Positions 1 to 10,833 are shown, numbered from the stretch's first letter. The stretch is 48,616 nt of DNA from Betaproteobacteria bacterium (GCA_947476215.1 CANJQI010000014.1:1-48616); one strand, 5' to 3'. Notes: generated by a model from the sequence alone, not told the origin. Numbers and translations are program-made.

Positions 1-1958
1 AGTTGTTCCAGTATAGCCGGATTTTCCAGGGTGGATACATCCTGGGTAATTTCCTCGCCTCTGGCTATGGATCGTAGCAGGCGGCGCATGATCTTGCCGG
101 AGCGGGTTTTGGGCAAATTGTCGCCAAAGCGTATGTCCTTGGGTTTGGCGATGGGACCGATTTCCTTGCTCACCCAGTCCTGCAGTTCCTTAACGATTTT
201 TTTGCCTTCTTCGCCCGTGGGCCGCGCGCGTTTGAGCACCACAAAGGCGCAGATCGCCTCACCCGTCAGGTCGTCGGGGCGGCCGACGACGGCGGCTTCC
301 GCCACCAGGTCTTTATTGGCGACCAGCGCTGATTCGATTTCCATCGTCCCCAGGCGGTGACCGGACACATTCAGGACGTCATCGATGCGTCCCATGATGC
401 GGATATAGCCTTCTTCGTCGTACGTCGCACCATCCCCGGCCAGATAAAACTTACCATTGAAATCATCGGGATAGTAAGTCTTCTTAAAGCGCTCCGGGTC
501 ACCCCAGATGGTGCGCAGCATGGATGGCCACGGTTTCTTTATCACCAATATGCCGCCTTTGCCCCTGCCCACCGACACCCCGGTTTCGTCGACAATATCG
601 GCGATAACGCCGGGCAGTGGAAACGTTGCCGAACCGGGCTTGGTCGGGGTCGCGCCGGGCAACGGCGTGATCATGTGGCCGCCGGTTTCGGTTTGCCACC
701 AGGTATCGACGATGGGGCAGCGGCCGCCGCCCACGGTTTCGTGATACCAGATCCATGCTTCGGGGTTGATGGGCTCGCCTACGGTGCCGAGGATACGTAG
801 GCTTTGAAGGTTGTATTTCCTGGGCAGATCGCCACCGGCCTTGATCAGTGAACGGATGGCGGTGGGTGCGGTGTAGAAAACGCTAACCTTATGGTCCTGT
901 ATCATTTTCCAGAAGCGTCCGGCGTCGGGATAAACCGGCACGCCTTCGAACACAACCTCGGTGGCGCCACAGGCGAGCGGGCCGTAGCATACGTAAGAGT
1001 GTCCAGTGACCCAGCCCACGTCGGCGGTGCACCAAAACACGTCCGCCGGCTTGTAGTCGAAGGTCCACTTCATGGTCAGTATGGTCCACAGCAGATAGCC
1101 GGCGGTCGAGTGCTGTATGCCCTTGGGCTTGCCGGTTGAACCGGAGGTGTAAAGAATAAACAGCGGGTGCTCGGCGTCTACCCAGGTCGGCTCGCAGGTA
1201 TCGGGCTGCCCCGCGACGAGATCGTGCAGCCACACGTCGCGTTCCGGTTGCCACGCGATGCTGCTGCCGCTGCGCTTATAGACGACGACGGTCTTGATCG
1301 ATTCGCAGCCACCCAGCGCGAGCGCCTCGTCGACAGCTGACTTCAGGGGAATTTCTTTGCCACCACGAAACTGGCCATCAGCGGTCAGCACCGCGATCGC
1401 GCCGGCGTCCATGATACGGTCCTGCAGGCTCTTGGCCGAAAAACCGCCGAATACCACCGAGTGTATGGCACCTATACGCGCGCAGGCCTGCATGCATGCC
1501 ACGGCTTCGATAGACATCGGCATGTAGACGATGACGCGATCGCCGCTTTTGATGCCGCGCGCCTTCAGTCCGTTGGCCATCGCGCACACGCGGTGATAGA
1601 GCGCCTGGTAGGTGATGGTGGTGACCTTGCCGTCATCCGCCTCGAATATCAGCGCGGTTTTTCCGGGCTGCGACTGCAAATGGCGGTCGAGGCAGTTGTA
1701 GGACGCATTGATCTTGCCGTCCTCGAACCATTTGAAAAACGGTGCGTTCGATTCGTCCAGAACCCGCGTAAACGGCTGCCGCCACAACAGGTGCTCGCGC
1801 GCGAGGCGTGCCCAGAATCCGGTGTAGTCCTTCTCCGCCTCGGCGCACAGCGCGCGATAGGCGTCCATGCCGGAAATATTGGCTTGTTTGACGAAATCCG
1901 AAGCCGGCGTGAATACGCGCGTTTCGCTCAGGACGGACTCTATGGTTTGATCAGACAT
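1..1958 (-). CDS. acs: Acetyl-CoA synthetase (AMP-forming), C-terminus cut by window edge
   Basis: Minus-strand reading from the ATG at 1958 gives [16 protein letters not shown]..., with [19 protein letters not shown] and C-terminal GKIMRRLLR motifs of acetyl-CoA synthetases; open to the window edge. Confidence 0.93.
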   Translation of the reverse strand, partial: MSDQTIESVLSETRVFTPASDFVKQANISGMDAYRALCAEAEKDYTGFWARLAREHLLWRQPFTRVLDESNAPFFKWFEDGKINASYNCLDRHLQSQPGKTALIFEADDGKVTTITYQALYHRVCAMANGLKARGIKSGDRVIVYMPMSIEAVACMQACARIGAIHSVVFGGFSAKSLQDRIMDAGAIAVLTADGQFRGGKEIPLKSAVDEALALGGCESIKTVVVYKRSGSSIAWQPERDVWLHDLVAGQPDTCEPTWVDAEHPLFILYTSGSTGKPKGIQHSTAGYLLWTILTMKWTFDYKPADVFWCTADVGWVTGHSYVCYGPLACGATEVVFEGVPVYPDAGRFWKMIQDHKVSVFYTAPTAIRSLIKAGGDLPRKYNLQSLRILGTVGEPINPEAWIWYHETVGGGRCPIVDTWWQTETGGHMITPLPGATPTKPGSATFPLPGVIADIVDETGVSVGRGKGGILVIKKPWPSMLRTIWGDPERFKKTYYPDDFNGKFYLAGDGATYDEEGYIRIMGRIDDVLNVSGHRLGTMEIESALVANKDLVAEAAVVGRPDDLTGEAICAFVVLKRARPTGEEGKKIVKELQDWVSKEIGPIAKPKDIRFGDNLPKTRSGKIMRRLLRSIARGEEITQDVSTLENPAILEQ

Positions 1959-2109
1959 GCGGTTTCTCCAGTTTGCGGACTATCCGCGGTGGCATCATAG
2001 AATAAAGACCTACTGGCGTGTTCGTAAGTCTCGCAGTTTGGCCCGACTACGGGCATAATAGCGCCGTGCCTGTGGTGGTTCATTGCCGCAGGCCAATAGC
2101 TACACATAT

Positions 2110-2206
2110 GGCGGGCCCCCCCGCATTGCATGTTAGTGAACCTGGTCAGGTCCGGAAGGAAGCAGCCAAAACTATTCTCTGCAAGTGCCGGGGACAAGGC
2201 TCGCCT
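2110..2206 (+). ncRNA. ffs: Signal recognition particle 4.5S RNA (small bacterial type)
   Basis: Contains the conserved core ACCTGGTCAGGTCCGGAAGGAAGCAGCCA...GTGCCGGGG flanked by complementary ends GGCGGG/CTCGCC; boundaries approximate. Confidence 0.9.
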
Positions 2207-2247
2207 CCAAATTTTATTGTGAAATCAAATAGATAGCGCAATCTTAA

Positions 2248-2814
2248 ATGAAGGTGTTTACCGTGGGAAAACTCAGATTACTGATCGTAGTTTGTGCACT
2301 TGCGGCAAGTCCGTCGGTATCCGCAGTGGATGGTCTGGCGCTCGAGTTTGGTCATTCGGATTCGTCCAACGCCAGCGTTAATCTGTTTCGTGCGAGTGCA
2401 CAGTGGGACTGGAAAAAGAAACTGATCGACATCGGAAGCTGGCACCTCGGCGGGTATTGGGAGACCGATTTTGCCTACTGGGACAACAACAGCGTGGCCA
2501 AGTCGAATGACAGAATACTTGAAGTCGGGATTACGCCGGTGTTGCGCCTGCAGCCAAACAATTTGACCGGCGTCAGCGTCTATGCCGAACTCGGCGTTGG
2601 TTTTCATCTCATATCAAATACCTCGCTGAATGCGCAGCGCCAGTTTGGCAGCGCGTTCCAATTTGGCGATCACGTGGGTGCGGGCGTACGTTTCGGTGAC
2701 AAAGGACAATACGACATAGGCTATCGTTACCAGCATCTGTCGAATGCCGGCATCAAGGGCCCCAACCAAGGTATCAACTTCCATCTGCTGCGCCTGCAGT
2801 ACCATTTGCAGTAA
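2248..2814 (+). CDS. PagL-like lipid A 3-O-deacylase / outer-membrane beta-barrel
   Basis: Signal peptide followed by a short barrel; C-terminal GYRYQHLSNAGIKGPNQGINFHLLRLQYHL resembles the PagL His-Ser region. Confidence 0.75.
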   Translation: MKVFTVGKLRLLIVVCALAASPSVSAVDGLALEFGHSDSSNASVNLFRASAQWDWKKKLIDIGSWHLGGYWETDFAYWDNNSVAKSNDRILEVGITPVLRLQPNNLTGVSVYAELGVGFHLISNTSLNAQRQFGSAFQFGDHVGAGVRFGDKGQYDIGYRYQHLSNAGIKGPNQGINFHLLRLQYHLQ

Positions 2815-2824
2815 GCTGGAAACC

Positions 2825-2927
2825 GTTGGCGGTAAGGGGTGAGCGGTAAGGGGTAGATATATGGTCGGAGAGCTGAATGTCGTGCGGTTGCGATTTGACT
2901 GCTTACCCCTCACCGCTTACCGCTAAC
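2825..2927. repeat. Intergenic inverted repeat of GGTAAGSGGTGAG-type units
   Basis: Arm 2825-2851 gttggcggtaaggggtgagcggtaagg versus reverse complement of 2901-2927 gttagcggtaagcggtgaggggtaagc (4 mismatches in 27). Confidence 0.75.
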
Positions 2928-2950
2928 CATTTACCACTAACGAACTCACC

Positions 2951-4501
2951 GTGACTCAAGTCCTCGCCCGCAAATGGCGGCCCAAGACTTTCAGCGAACT
3001 GGTAGGCCAGGAGCATGTGGTCAGGGCGTTGACCAATGCGCTGCAGCAGCAGCGCCTGCACCACGCCTATCTGTTTACGGGTACGCGTGGCGTTGGCAAA
3101 ACGACGTTGGCGCGCATCATCGCCAAAGCACTCAATTGCGTAACGGGCGTGACCGCGGAACCGTGCGGCAAGTGCCCGGCGTGCATGGAAATCGATGCCG
3201 GCCGCTTTGTCGATCTGATCGAACTCGACGCCGCGTCGAATACCCAGGTCGATAATATGCGCGACCTGCTCGAAAACGCGCTGTACGCACCGACCAGCGG
3301 GCGATTCAAGGTCTATATCATCGACGAAGTGCACATGCTTTCGCGATCCGCATTCAACGCGATGCTGAAAACGCTGGAGGAACCGCCCGGTCACGTCAAG
3401 TTCGTGCTTGCGACGACTGATCCGCAGAAGATACCGGTGACGGTCCTGTCGAGGTGTCTGCAGTTCAATCTGAAGCAGATTCCACAGCAGCAGATCAAAC
3501 AGCAGTTGAAAAAAATACTCGAGCTGGAAGGTCTGCAAGGCGAAGATGCAGCACTGAATCTGCTGGCGCGCGCCGCGCGCGGCAGCATGCGCGACAGCCT
3601 GAGCCTGCTGGATCAGGCAATTGCGCACGGCGCGGGTCGTGTCGAGCAGCAGGCGGTGCGCGCCATGCTGGGCACGGTCGGGCATGAATACCTGCATGAA
3701 ATTTTAAACGCCCTGCAACAGCACGACGGGGCTGCAATGATCGCGATTGCCGATCGCATGGTGGAACACAGTCAGTCTTTTGAAGCGGCGTTACTCGATC
3801 TCGCGACGTTGTGGCACCGCATAGCACTCGCTCAGACCGTTCCGGAAGCGATCGCGGACGATGATCCGGAGGCTGCCGCCATCAAGCAATTCGCATCGGG
3901 ATTCGATGCGGAAGAAGTTCAGCTGATGTATCAGATCGTTCTTCATGGACGCAACGATATCGGACTGGCACCGGACGATTACGCCGGTTTCACCATGGTG
4001 CTGATGCGCATGCTTGCGTTTGCCCCCGAGCGCGGTGACGGAAAGGCGCGGAAGTCCGTGCCTGCTGCGCGACCTGTGGCGGTTTTGGATTCGGCAGCGC
4101 CGGTATTAAAAAAAAAGCTGATTGACGGCGACTGGGTCGCATTGGTGCAAAAGCTGTCGCTGTCCGGCATGGAGCGCATGCTCGCACACAACTGCGAACT
4201 CGTGTCACGACAGGAGGGACGCATCGAGTTGCGCGTGCCGCACAGTCAGCGTCACCTCAACGACCGCGCGTATCAGGACAGGTTCAGGCTGGCACTGGAA
4301 CAGCACCTTGGAACCAAGATACAGCTAGACATCTCCATCGGTGAGAGCAAGGGCAATACGGTGGCGGAAGTCCGCAGTCGCGACGATCAAAAACAGTTGG
4401 ATGCGGCAAAGGTGGCGATAAATCAAGACCCCTTCGTCCGCGATTTGCGCGACAATCTGGACGCCCGCGTGGTGTCGTCGACAATTAAGCCGCTGAAATA
4501 G
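2951..4501 (+). CDS. dnaX: DNA polymerase III subunit tau/gamma
   Basis: MTQVLARKWRPKTFSELVGQEHVVRAL, GTRGVGKTT Walker A, zinc-binding Cys cluster, DEVHMLS. Confidence 0.96.
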   Translation: MTQVLARKWRPKTFSELVGQEHVVRALTNALQQQRLHHAYLFTGTRGVGKTTLARIIAKALNCVTGVTAEPCGKCPACMEIDAGRFVDLIELDAASNTQVDNMRDLLENALYAPTSGRFKVYIIDEVHMLSRSAFNAMLKTLEEPPGHVKFVLATTDPQKIPVTVLSRCLQFNLKQIPQQQIKQQLKKILELEGLQGEDAALNLLARAARGSMRDSLSLLDQAIAHGAGRVEQQAVRAMLGTVGHEYLHEILNALQQHDGAAMIAIADRMVEHSQSFEAALLDLATLWHRIALAQTVPEAIADDDPEAAAIKQFASGFDAEEVQLMYQIVLHGRNDIGLAPDDYAGFTMVLMRMLAFAPERGDGKARKSVPAARPVAVLDSAAPVLKKKLIDGDWVALVQKLSLSGMERMLAHNCELVSRQEGRIELRVPHSQRHLNDRAYQDRFRLALEQHLGTKIQLDISIGESKGNTVAEVRSRDDQKQLDAAKVAINQDPFVRDLRDNLDARVVSSTIKPLK

Positions 4502-4516
4502 CGAAAGGAGTCCGAT

Positions 4517-4840
4517 ATGAAAGGTAGTCTGGCAGGGATAATGAAGCAGGCGCAGCAGATGCAGGAGAACATGAAGCGCATGCAGGAGCAACTGGCGATC
4601 GTCGAAGTTGAAGGGCAGTCGGGTGCGGGCATGGTCAAAGTGACAATGACCTGCCGGCACGATGTCAAACGAGTGTCTATCGACGACAGCTTGCTCAAAG
4701 ACGACAAGGACATGCTCGAAGATCTGATCGCGGCTGCGATCAATGACGCCGTGCGGCGGGTTGAGGTAACGGTACAGGAGAAGATGGGAGGCATGACCGC
4801 CGGACTGGGTTTGCCGCCGGGCTTTAAAATGCCGTTCTAA
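4517..4840 (+). CDS. ybaB: YbaB/EbfC family nucleoid-associated protein
   Basis: [27 protein letters not shown]...[18 protein letters not shown]; located between dnaX and recR. Confidence 0.95.
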   Translation: MKGSLAGIMKQAQQMQENMKRMQEQLAIVEVEGQSGAGMVKVTMTCRHDVKRVSIDDSLLKDDKDMLEDLIAAAINDAVRRVEVTVQEKMGGMTAGLGLPPGFKMPF

Positions 4841-4841
4841 A

Positions 4842-4952
4842 GGCGGTAAGTGGTTAACGGTAAGCGGTGAGCAGGCAGCGGTAAGCTGCGGAGCGTGCCC
4901 TGAAGTTGACCGCTCACAACTCACGATTCACCCGTCACCAATTACCGCAGTT
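4842..4952. repeat. Second intergenic region with the same GGTAAG/GGTGAG repeat family in inverted arrangement
   Basis: Forward units ggcggtaagtggttaacggtaagcggtgagc...gcggtaagc, then reverse units gaccgctcacaactcacgattcacccgtcaccaattaccgc. Confidence 0.6.
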
Positions 4953-4954
4953 CG

Positions 4955-5560
4955 ATGAAAAGTCCTTCCTCTCTAGAAGCATTGATAGAAGCGCTGCGCT
5001 GTCTTCCCGGCGTCGGGCCCAAGTCGGCGCAGCGCATGGCCTATCATCTGCTGCAGCGCGATCAGGCTGGCGCGTCGCGTCTGGCGGCGGCCCTCGGCCG
5101 ATCCCTGGAAGTCATACGGCACTGCGAACGGTGCAATACCTACACCGAGGAACAGATTTGCGTGCTTTGCCGCTCCGCGCGCCGCGATGCGCACAGCCTG
5201 TGCGTGGTAGAAACGCCGGCGGATATGCTGATGATGGAACAGGCGGAGTGTTACCATGGGTTGTACTTTGTGCTGATGGGCAGATTGTCGCCGCTGGACA
5301 GAATAGGGCCCAGAGACATACATTTGGACCGACTGCTCAAGCGTGCGGAAGACGGACTGGTGCGGGAGGTTATCGTGGCGACAAATTTTACTGTGGAAGG
5401 CGAAGCGACCGCGCATTACATCAGCGAGTTATTGCTGGTGCGCGGGCTCAAGGTCAGCCGTATCGCGCGCGGCCTTCCGGTCGGAGGCGAGCTCGAACAC
5501 GTGGACAGCGGCACACTCGCGCAGGCGGTATTTGAACGCCGCGCGGTTGAACCCTCCTGA
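4955..5560 (+). CDS. recR: Recombination protein RecR
   Basis: [35 protein letters not shown]4 zinc finger; Toprim region. Confidence 0.96.
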   Translation: MKSPSSLEALIEALRCLPGVGPKSAQRMAYHLLQRDQAGASRLAAALGRSLEVIRHCERCNTYTEEQICVLCRSARRDAHSLCVVETPADMLMMEQAECYHGLYFVLMGRLSPLDRIGPRDIHLDRLLKRAEDGLVREVIVATNFTVEGEATAHYISELLLVRGLKVSRIARGLPVGGELEHVDSGTLAQAVFERRAVEPS

Positions 5561-5563
5561 TCT

Positions 5564-6439
5564 ATGCCTAAAGTTACCAAGCCGCGCCCGCCGCAGCAGT
5601 CCCGTTCGGGGCGCTCGCCGGCGCCGCGCGTGCGCAAGGAGGTTCGCGGGAAACCGATACTGCCTGAGGAATCCGCCGACACTCAAAAGCTGCACAAGGT
5701 TTTGGCGCAGACCGGCCTGGGCTCGCGGCGCAGCATGGAAACGTGGATCACCGAAGGCAAAGTTACCGTAAACGGCGCGCCTGCAAAACTCGGCATGCGG
5801 GTGGGCGCGCAGGACCAGATCAAGATCGACGGACGTCTGATACGCGTACATGCTGTGAGCCGTCCGCCACGGGTGTTGCTCTATCATAAGCCGGAAGGCG
5901 AAATCGTCAGCCGCGATGATCCCAAGGGACGCCCCAGTGTGTTTGCGAGCCTGCCCGCTGTGAGCGGCGGCAAGTGGATATCCATCGGCAGGCTGGATTT
6001 CAACACCTGCGGACTGCTGATATTCACGACATCCGGCGCGATGGCGAATCGGATGATGCATCCGCGCTTTGAGGTCGAGCGTGAGTACGCAGTGCGCGTC
6101 ATGGGAAAACTGCTGCCGCAGCATATGAGCCAGTTGACCGAAGGCGTGGAACTCGACGACGGCGTCGCGTATTGTGAGAGCGCGGAACTGCGGGGCGGGG
6201 AGGGCGCCAATCAATGGTGCCACGTGGTGCTGAAAGACGGACGCAACCGGGTGGTGCGGCGCTTGTTCGAAAAACTGGGCTTCATGGTGAGCCGCTTGAT
6301 GCGTGTTCGCTATGGACCGATGGAGCTGCCGCCGCGCGTCAATCGCGGAAAATACCGCGAACTCAGTGCCGAAGAGGTCGCAAAGTTGCAGTCCTGGCTG
6401 GGCGCGTCGCCGCCGCCGCAGCCGCGCGTGCCGCGCTAA
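5564..6439 (+). CDS. rluB: 23S rRNA pseudouridine synthase RluB-like
   Basis: S4-like domain LHKVLAQTGLGSRRSMETWI; GRLDFNTCGLLIFTT catalytic motif; RNRVVRRLFEKLG. Confidence 0.9.
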   Translation: MPKVTKPRPPQQSRSGRSPAPRVRKEVRGKPILPEESADTQKLHKVLAQTGLGSRRSMETWITEGKVTVNGAPAKLGMRVGAQDQIKIDGRLIRVHAVSRPPRVLLYHKPEGEIVSRDDPKGRPSVFASLPAVSGGKWISIGRLDFNTCGLLIFTTSGAMANRMMHPRFEVEREYAVRVMGKLLPQHMSQLTEGVELDDGVAYCESAELRGGEGANQWCHVVLKDGRNRVVRRLFEKLGFMVSRLMRVRYGPMELPPRVNRGKYRELSAEEVAKLQSWLGASPPPQPRVPR

Positions 6440-7343
6440 TCAAATCGTCACGGTAGAGCAGGAACACGCAGTCATCGCCGGCGCTGGTCTGCAGCCATAC
6501 AAACGGATGGTGCGGAAAGGCGCGTTCGAGCTGTCGTCTATGATGGCCGACTTCCACGACCAGCACGCCGTCATCCGCCAGATGGTCGCTTGCCTGGCGC
6601 AATATCGTGCGCACCGCGTCGAAACCATCTTTTCCGCTGGCTAACGCGAGGCGTGGTTCATGCCGATATTCCGTCGGCAATCTGCGCATCGCCACGTCAC
6701 TCACATAGGGCGGATTCGCGATAATCAGATCGTAAGCATTGGACTTTACGTTTAAAAACATATCCGACTCAGTCAGCCGTATGCGCTGCCCGAGACGGTA
6801 AGCTCTAACATTCATGGCTGCTACCGCAAGCGCATCGATTGAGATATCGACTGCGTCAACCTGTGCCTTGGAAAACGTCTTGGCGAGCAGGACCGCCAAG
6901 CAACCGGATCCGGTGCAAAGGTCTAGCGTGCGCCGAATAGCCGCAGGCCGTCTGATCCATGGCGCAAGTTTTTCGCGCAGCAGTTCGGCAATAAAGGAAC
7001 GCGGCACGATGACGCGCTCGTCGACGTAAAACCGAAAGTCCCCCAGCCAGGCTTCGCGTGTCAGGTAGGCGGCCGGAACACGCCGGCGTATGCGTTCACC
7101 AACCAGCCGCGACACACGCTGCTGTTCGGCATCGGTGATCTTGCGCGACAGTAAAGGCGCCAGCTTGTCGAGCGGCAACCGCAATGCATGCAGGGTCAGA
7201 TAGACCGCTTCATCCCATGCGTTAGTGGTGCCATGCCCGTATGCGAGTTTGCTCCGTGCAAGCCGCATGTATGCCGCGTTCACGACGAATTCCAGCGTTG
7301 TGGCCTGTTTTTTCAATGAACGGAGGCGTTGCAACTCAGGCAC
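6363..7343 (-). CDS. prmB: 50S ribosomal protein L3 N(5)-glutamine methyltransferase PrmB
   Basis: DLCTGSGCLAVLLA and IANPPYV motifs of HemK/PrmB methyltransferases; GHGTTNAWDEA N-terminus typical of PrmB. Confidence 0.9.
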   Translation of the reverse strand: MPELQRLRSLKKQATTLEFVVNAAYMRLARSKLAYGHGTTNAWDEAVYLTLHALRLPLDKLAPLLSRKITDAEQQRVSRLVGERIRRRVPAAYLTREAWLGDFRFYVDERVIVPRSFIAELLREKLAPWIRRPAAIRRTLDLCTGSGCLAVLLAKTFSKAQVDAVDISIDALAVAAMNVRAYRLGQRIRLTESDMFLNVKSNAYDLIIANPPYVSDVAMRRLPTEYRHEPRLALASGKDGFDAVRTILRQASDHLADDGVLVVEVGHHRRQLERAFPHHPFVWLQTSAGDDCVFLLYRDDLISAARAAAAAATRPARTATLRPLRH

Positions 7344-7374
7344 GTGCCGGTCGCCCAGTGGCGTCAGCAGCCGG

Positions 7375-8550
7375 CTACACCATGTCCAGATTGAGTTTTA
7401 TACTGCTCAAATCATCGGCAGCGCCGGACGCAGGGCCGGAGGGCTGGGAGCCTGATTTGTCGTCTTTTGCGAGCGGCGTGAAGTTGGGGGTTTGGCCGGC
7501 ATTGTTAATCAGCCAGTGCAGGTTGGTTGCCGAGTCCGCGTTGGAGAGCGCATCTTCAATAGTGATTTGGCCACTCTTGTAGAGGTGGTATAGCGCCTGC
7601 TCGAAAGTCTGGCTGCCTGGTGCCAGGCTTTGTTCCATGGCGTCCTTGATCTGGCCCATTTCACCATTTTTAATCAGCTCTGCAATGTGCGCAGTATTGA
7701 GCATGATTTCCACTGCTGGCACGCGCCCGCCGCCCTTGGCGCGCACCAGCCGCTGCGAAATCACGCATTTGAGACTGATGGCGAGGTCGGCGAGCAGCGC
7801 CTCGCGAGCTTCGCGCGGGAAAAAATTGATGATGCGGTTCAGGGCGTGATAGCTGTTGTTGGCGTGCAGCGTGGACAAACACAGGTGCCCCGTCTGCGCG
7901 AACAGCATGGCGCTCTGCAGTGTGGACTTTTCACGTATCTCGCCTATCATCAGCAAGTCAGGTGCCTCGCGCATGGCGCTGATCAGCGCATTTTCGTATG
8001 AACGCGTATCGATGCCGACTTCGCGCTGGTTGACGATAGACTTCTTATGCTTATAGATAAACTCCATGGGATCCTCGATGGTGAGGATATGTCCCGGATG
8101 CGTAGCGTTGCGGTAGTCGATCATGGCTGCCATGGATGACGATTTGCCGGATCCGGTGGAGCCGACGATCAGTATCATGCCGAGCTTCTCCATCACCAGA
8201 GTCTTGAGCACCTCGGGCAGTTTGAGTTCTTCAAGCGAGGGTATATCGGGCTTGATATAACGAATAACCATCGCCACGGCACCGCGCTGACGGAATACAT
8301 TGAGTCGAAAACTGCCGAGATTGGCGCGACCGACTCCAAAGTTCATTTCCAGAGTCTGTTCGTATCCCTTGATCTGCTCCTCGTTCATCACTTCATAGGC
8401 GATTTTCTTGACCATCGCCGGGTCGAGTATCTGCGAATTCACTGGCATGACCCGGCCGCTTATTTTGATCTGTACGGGAGCACCGGCAGTGAAAAACATG
8501 TCGGACGCCTGCTTTTCGGCCATGAGGTTGAATAGAGGATCAAGAAACAT
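7375..8550 (-). CDS. pilU: Type IV pilus twitching ATPase PilU
   Basis: GSTGSGKSSSMAAMIDYRN, TIEDPMEFIYKHKKSIVNQREVG, APDLLMIGEIR. Confidence 0.93.
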   Translation of the reverse strand: MFLDPLFNLMAEKQASDMFFTAGAPVQIKISGRVMPVNSQILDPAMVKKIAYEVMNEEQIKGYEQTLEMNFGVGRANLGSFRLNVFRQRGAVAMVIRYIKPDIPSLEELKLPEVLKTLVMEKLGMILIVGSTGSGKSSSMAAMIDYRNATHPGHILTIEDPMEFIYKHKKSIVNQREVGIDTRSYENALISAMREAPDLLMIGEIREKSTLQSAMLFAQTGHLCLSTLHANNSYHALNRIINFFPREAREALLADLAISLKCVISQRLVRAKGGGRVPAVEIMLNTAHIAELIKNGEMGQIKDAMEQSLAPGSQTFEQALYHLYKSGQITIEDALSNADSATNLHWLINNAGQTPNFTPLAKDDKSGSQPSGPASGAADDLSSIKLNLDMV

Positions 8551-8659
8551 TGCCAACTCCGTTCTTCAGCGAGTGATCTGCGATTAACCGGCCCTTCCGC
8601 CGTGCGGCGTAGTGTGCGAGGGCGTTCCGTCGCCCGGATTATTGACGCCAGTTACGTTA

Positions 8660-8726
8660 AGCCTGACCTCGGGTGGAGTCGCGTAACGACAACCACCTCG
8701 TAACGTGCTGAGATTACGAACAGGCT
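8660..8726. other. Nested hairpin between pilU and dapD (structured intergenic element)
   Basis: AGCCTG(8660-8665)/CAGGCT(8721-8726) enclosing GGTGG(8672-8676)/CCACC(8693-8697) and GTCG(8678-8681)/CGAC(8687-8690) with CGTAA loop; no T-tract. Confidence 0.4.
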
Positions 8727-8800
8727 AAAGGCCATTCTGCCAATTTTTGAAAGACTTGGAAAGGGAATTAAAGCAAGTCCATCAAGATGTGTGCAATTCC

Positions 8801-9622
8801 CTAGTCACCGCGCAACAACTCGTTTATGCTGGTTTTTGCGCGGGTCTGAGCGTCCACGCGTTTTACGATGACAGCGCAGTAAAGGTTGCATTTGCCGTCT
8901 CCTGACGGCAGGCTGCCGGGAACCACCACGGACCCTGCGGGAATACGCCCGTAGATGGTTTCACCGCTGGCGCGGTCATAAATCCGGGTGCTGGCTCCGA
9001 CAAATACGCCCATCGAAATCACAGAACCCGCCTCCACCACCACGCCCTCCACGATCTCCGAGCGCGCACCGATAAAGCAATTGTCTTCAATGATGGTGGG
9101 ATTGGCCTGCAGTGGTTCCAACACTCCACCGATGCCCACGCCACCGGACAGGTGCACGTTTTTCCCGATTTGAGCGCACGACCCCACCGTCGCCCACGTG
9201 TCCACCATGGTGCCTTCGTCTACATACGCACCGATATTGACGTAGGAGGGCATTAACACCGCGTTCTTGCCGATGAACGCGCCGCGGCGCACCATGGCCG
9301 GCGGCACCACGCGGAATCCGCCGAGTGCAAAATCTTCGCGCGAGTAGCTGGCGAATTTGCTTGGCACCTTGTCGAAGTACTGGGTTGCCGCCCCAGCCAT
9401 CGGGACGTTGTCTTCCAGGCGAAATGACAGCAGCACGGCCTTCTTGACCCATTGATGCACGACCCAGGCGCCGTTTATCTTCTCGGCAACGCGCATTTTT
9501 CCCGCATCCAGACCCGCTATAACTTCGTTGACCGCAGCGCCGATTTTCGCGGGCGCGCTTCGTGGCGCCAAATCGGCGCGATTTTCCCAAGCCTGATCGA
9601 TGATGGTTTGCAGTTCGCTCAT
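8801..9622 (-). CDS. dapD: 2,3,4,5-tetrahydropyridine-2,6-dicarboxylate N-succinyltransferase
   Basis: [18 protein letters not shown]...; hexapeptide-repeat region [40 protein letters not shown]. Confidence 0.96.
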   Translation of the reverse strand: MSELQTIIDQAWENRADLAPRSAPAKIGAAVNEVIAGLDAGKMRVAEKINGAWVVHQWVKKAVLLSFRLEDNVPMAGAATQYFDKVPSKFASYSREDFALGGFRVVPPAMVRRGAFIGKNAVLMPSYVNIGAYVDEGTMVDTWATVGSCAQIGKNVHLSGGVGIGGVLEPLQANPTIIEDNCFIGARSEIVEGVVVEAGSVISMGVFVGASTRIYDRASGETIYGRIPAGSVVVPGSLPSGDGKCNLYCAVIVKRVDAQTRAKTSINELLRGD

Positions 9623-9639
9623 ATGAATTCCGTGGTTGG

Positions 9640-10833
9640 TTATTGATTTTTGATGAAATCCGCAATGCGCCGTGCGGCCTCGGTGCACTCGGCGGTCGAT
9701 GCCACCAGCGCGATGCGTATGAAATTCCTGCCCGGATTCACACCATGTGCTTCGCGCCCGAGGTAACTGCCTGGAAGCACGGTTACGTTATGGCACTGAT
9801 ACAGCTCGCGCGTGAATTCCGCATCGTCGCGCTTGATATTGACCCACAGGTAAAACGCGGCATCGGGCATGCTGACGTCGATAACGCCCGTCAGGATCGA
9901 CAGGGCGGCGGCAAATTTTTCGCGGTACAGGCGGCGGTTTTCGACAACATGGGCCTCATCTTTCCATGCGGCGATGCTCGCCTCGAATATCGGCGGACTC
10001 ATGGCGCTGCCATGATAAGTGCGGTAGAGCAGAAATTTCGCGAGCAGCTCGGCGTCACCGGCAACGAATCCCGAGCGCATGCCCGGCACGTTGGATCGTT
10101 TCGACAAGCTGGAAAATACGACCAATCGCGGATATCCGTCGCGGCCCAACTGTTGCGCGGCCTGCAGCGCGCCCAAGGGCGGTTGCGCCTCGTCAAAATA
10201 GATCTCGGAATAACATTCATCGGCTGCAATCACAAAGCCATATTGGTCGGACAGGTCGAATAACAGCTTCCACTCCGCAAGATTCATCACGCGCCCGGTT
10301 GGATTTCCGGGTGAACACACATAGACCAGCTGCGTGCGCTGCCACGTGGATGCGGGCAGTTGCGAGTAGACGAGCGTGAAATTATTTTCCGGCAGCATGT
10401 TGAGAAACTGCGGCGTGGCGCAACCGAGCAAGGCCGCGCCCTCATAGATTTGATAGAACGGGTTGGTAATCACCACCACCGGGTCGGCGCGCGAGCGGTC
10501 GAGTATCGCCTGCGCAAATGAAAACAACGCTTCGCGGCTGCCGTTTACCGGTATGATCTGGTTTTGCGCACTTATCTGTTTGAGTCCGTAGCGGCGCTTG
10601 AGCCAGTCCGCAATCGCAATACGCAGGCCTTCGCCGCCTAGCGTCGTGGGATACTTGGAGAGGCTTTCCAGGTTGTCAGCCAGCGCACGGCGGATGAATT
10701 CCGGTGTGGGGTGTTTGGGTTCGCCTATATACAGGCTAATCGGTGTTGCCTTGGGATCTGGCGTGACACCTTGCAGCAGGTCGGCGAGTTTCTGAAATGG
10801 ATAACTCTGCAGCCGGTCGAGATCGGGATTCAT
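9640..10833 (-). CDS. dapC: Succinyldiaminopimelate transaminase
   Basis: Class I aminotransferase: [59 protein letters not shown]; adjacent to dapD. Confidence 0.93.
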   Translation of the reverse strand: MNPDLDRLQSYPFQKLADLLQGVTPDPKATPISLYIGEPKHPTPEFIRRALADNLESLSKYPTTLGGEGLRIAIADWLKRRYGLKQISAQNQIIPVNGSREALFSFAQAILDRSRADPVVVITNPFYQIYEGAALLGCATPQFLNMLPENNFTLVYSQLPASTWQRTQLVYVCSPGNPTGRVMNLAEWKLLFDLSDQYGFVIAADECYSEIYFDEAQPPLGALQAAQQLGRDGYPRLVVFSSLSKRSNVPGMRSGFVAGDAELLAKFLLYRTYHGSAMSPPIFEASIAAWKDEAHVVENRRLYREKFAAALSILTGVIDVSMPDAAFYLWVNIKRDDAEFTRELYQCHNVTVLPGSYLGREAHGVNPGRNFIRIALVASTAECTEAARRIADFIKNQ

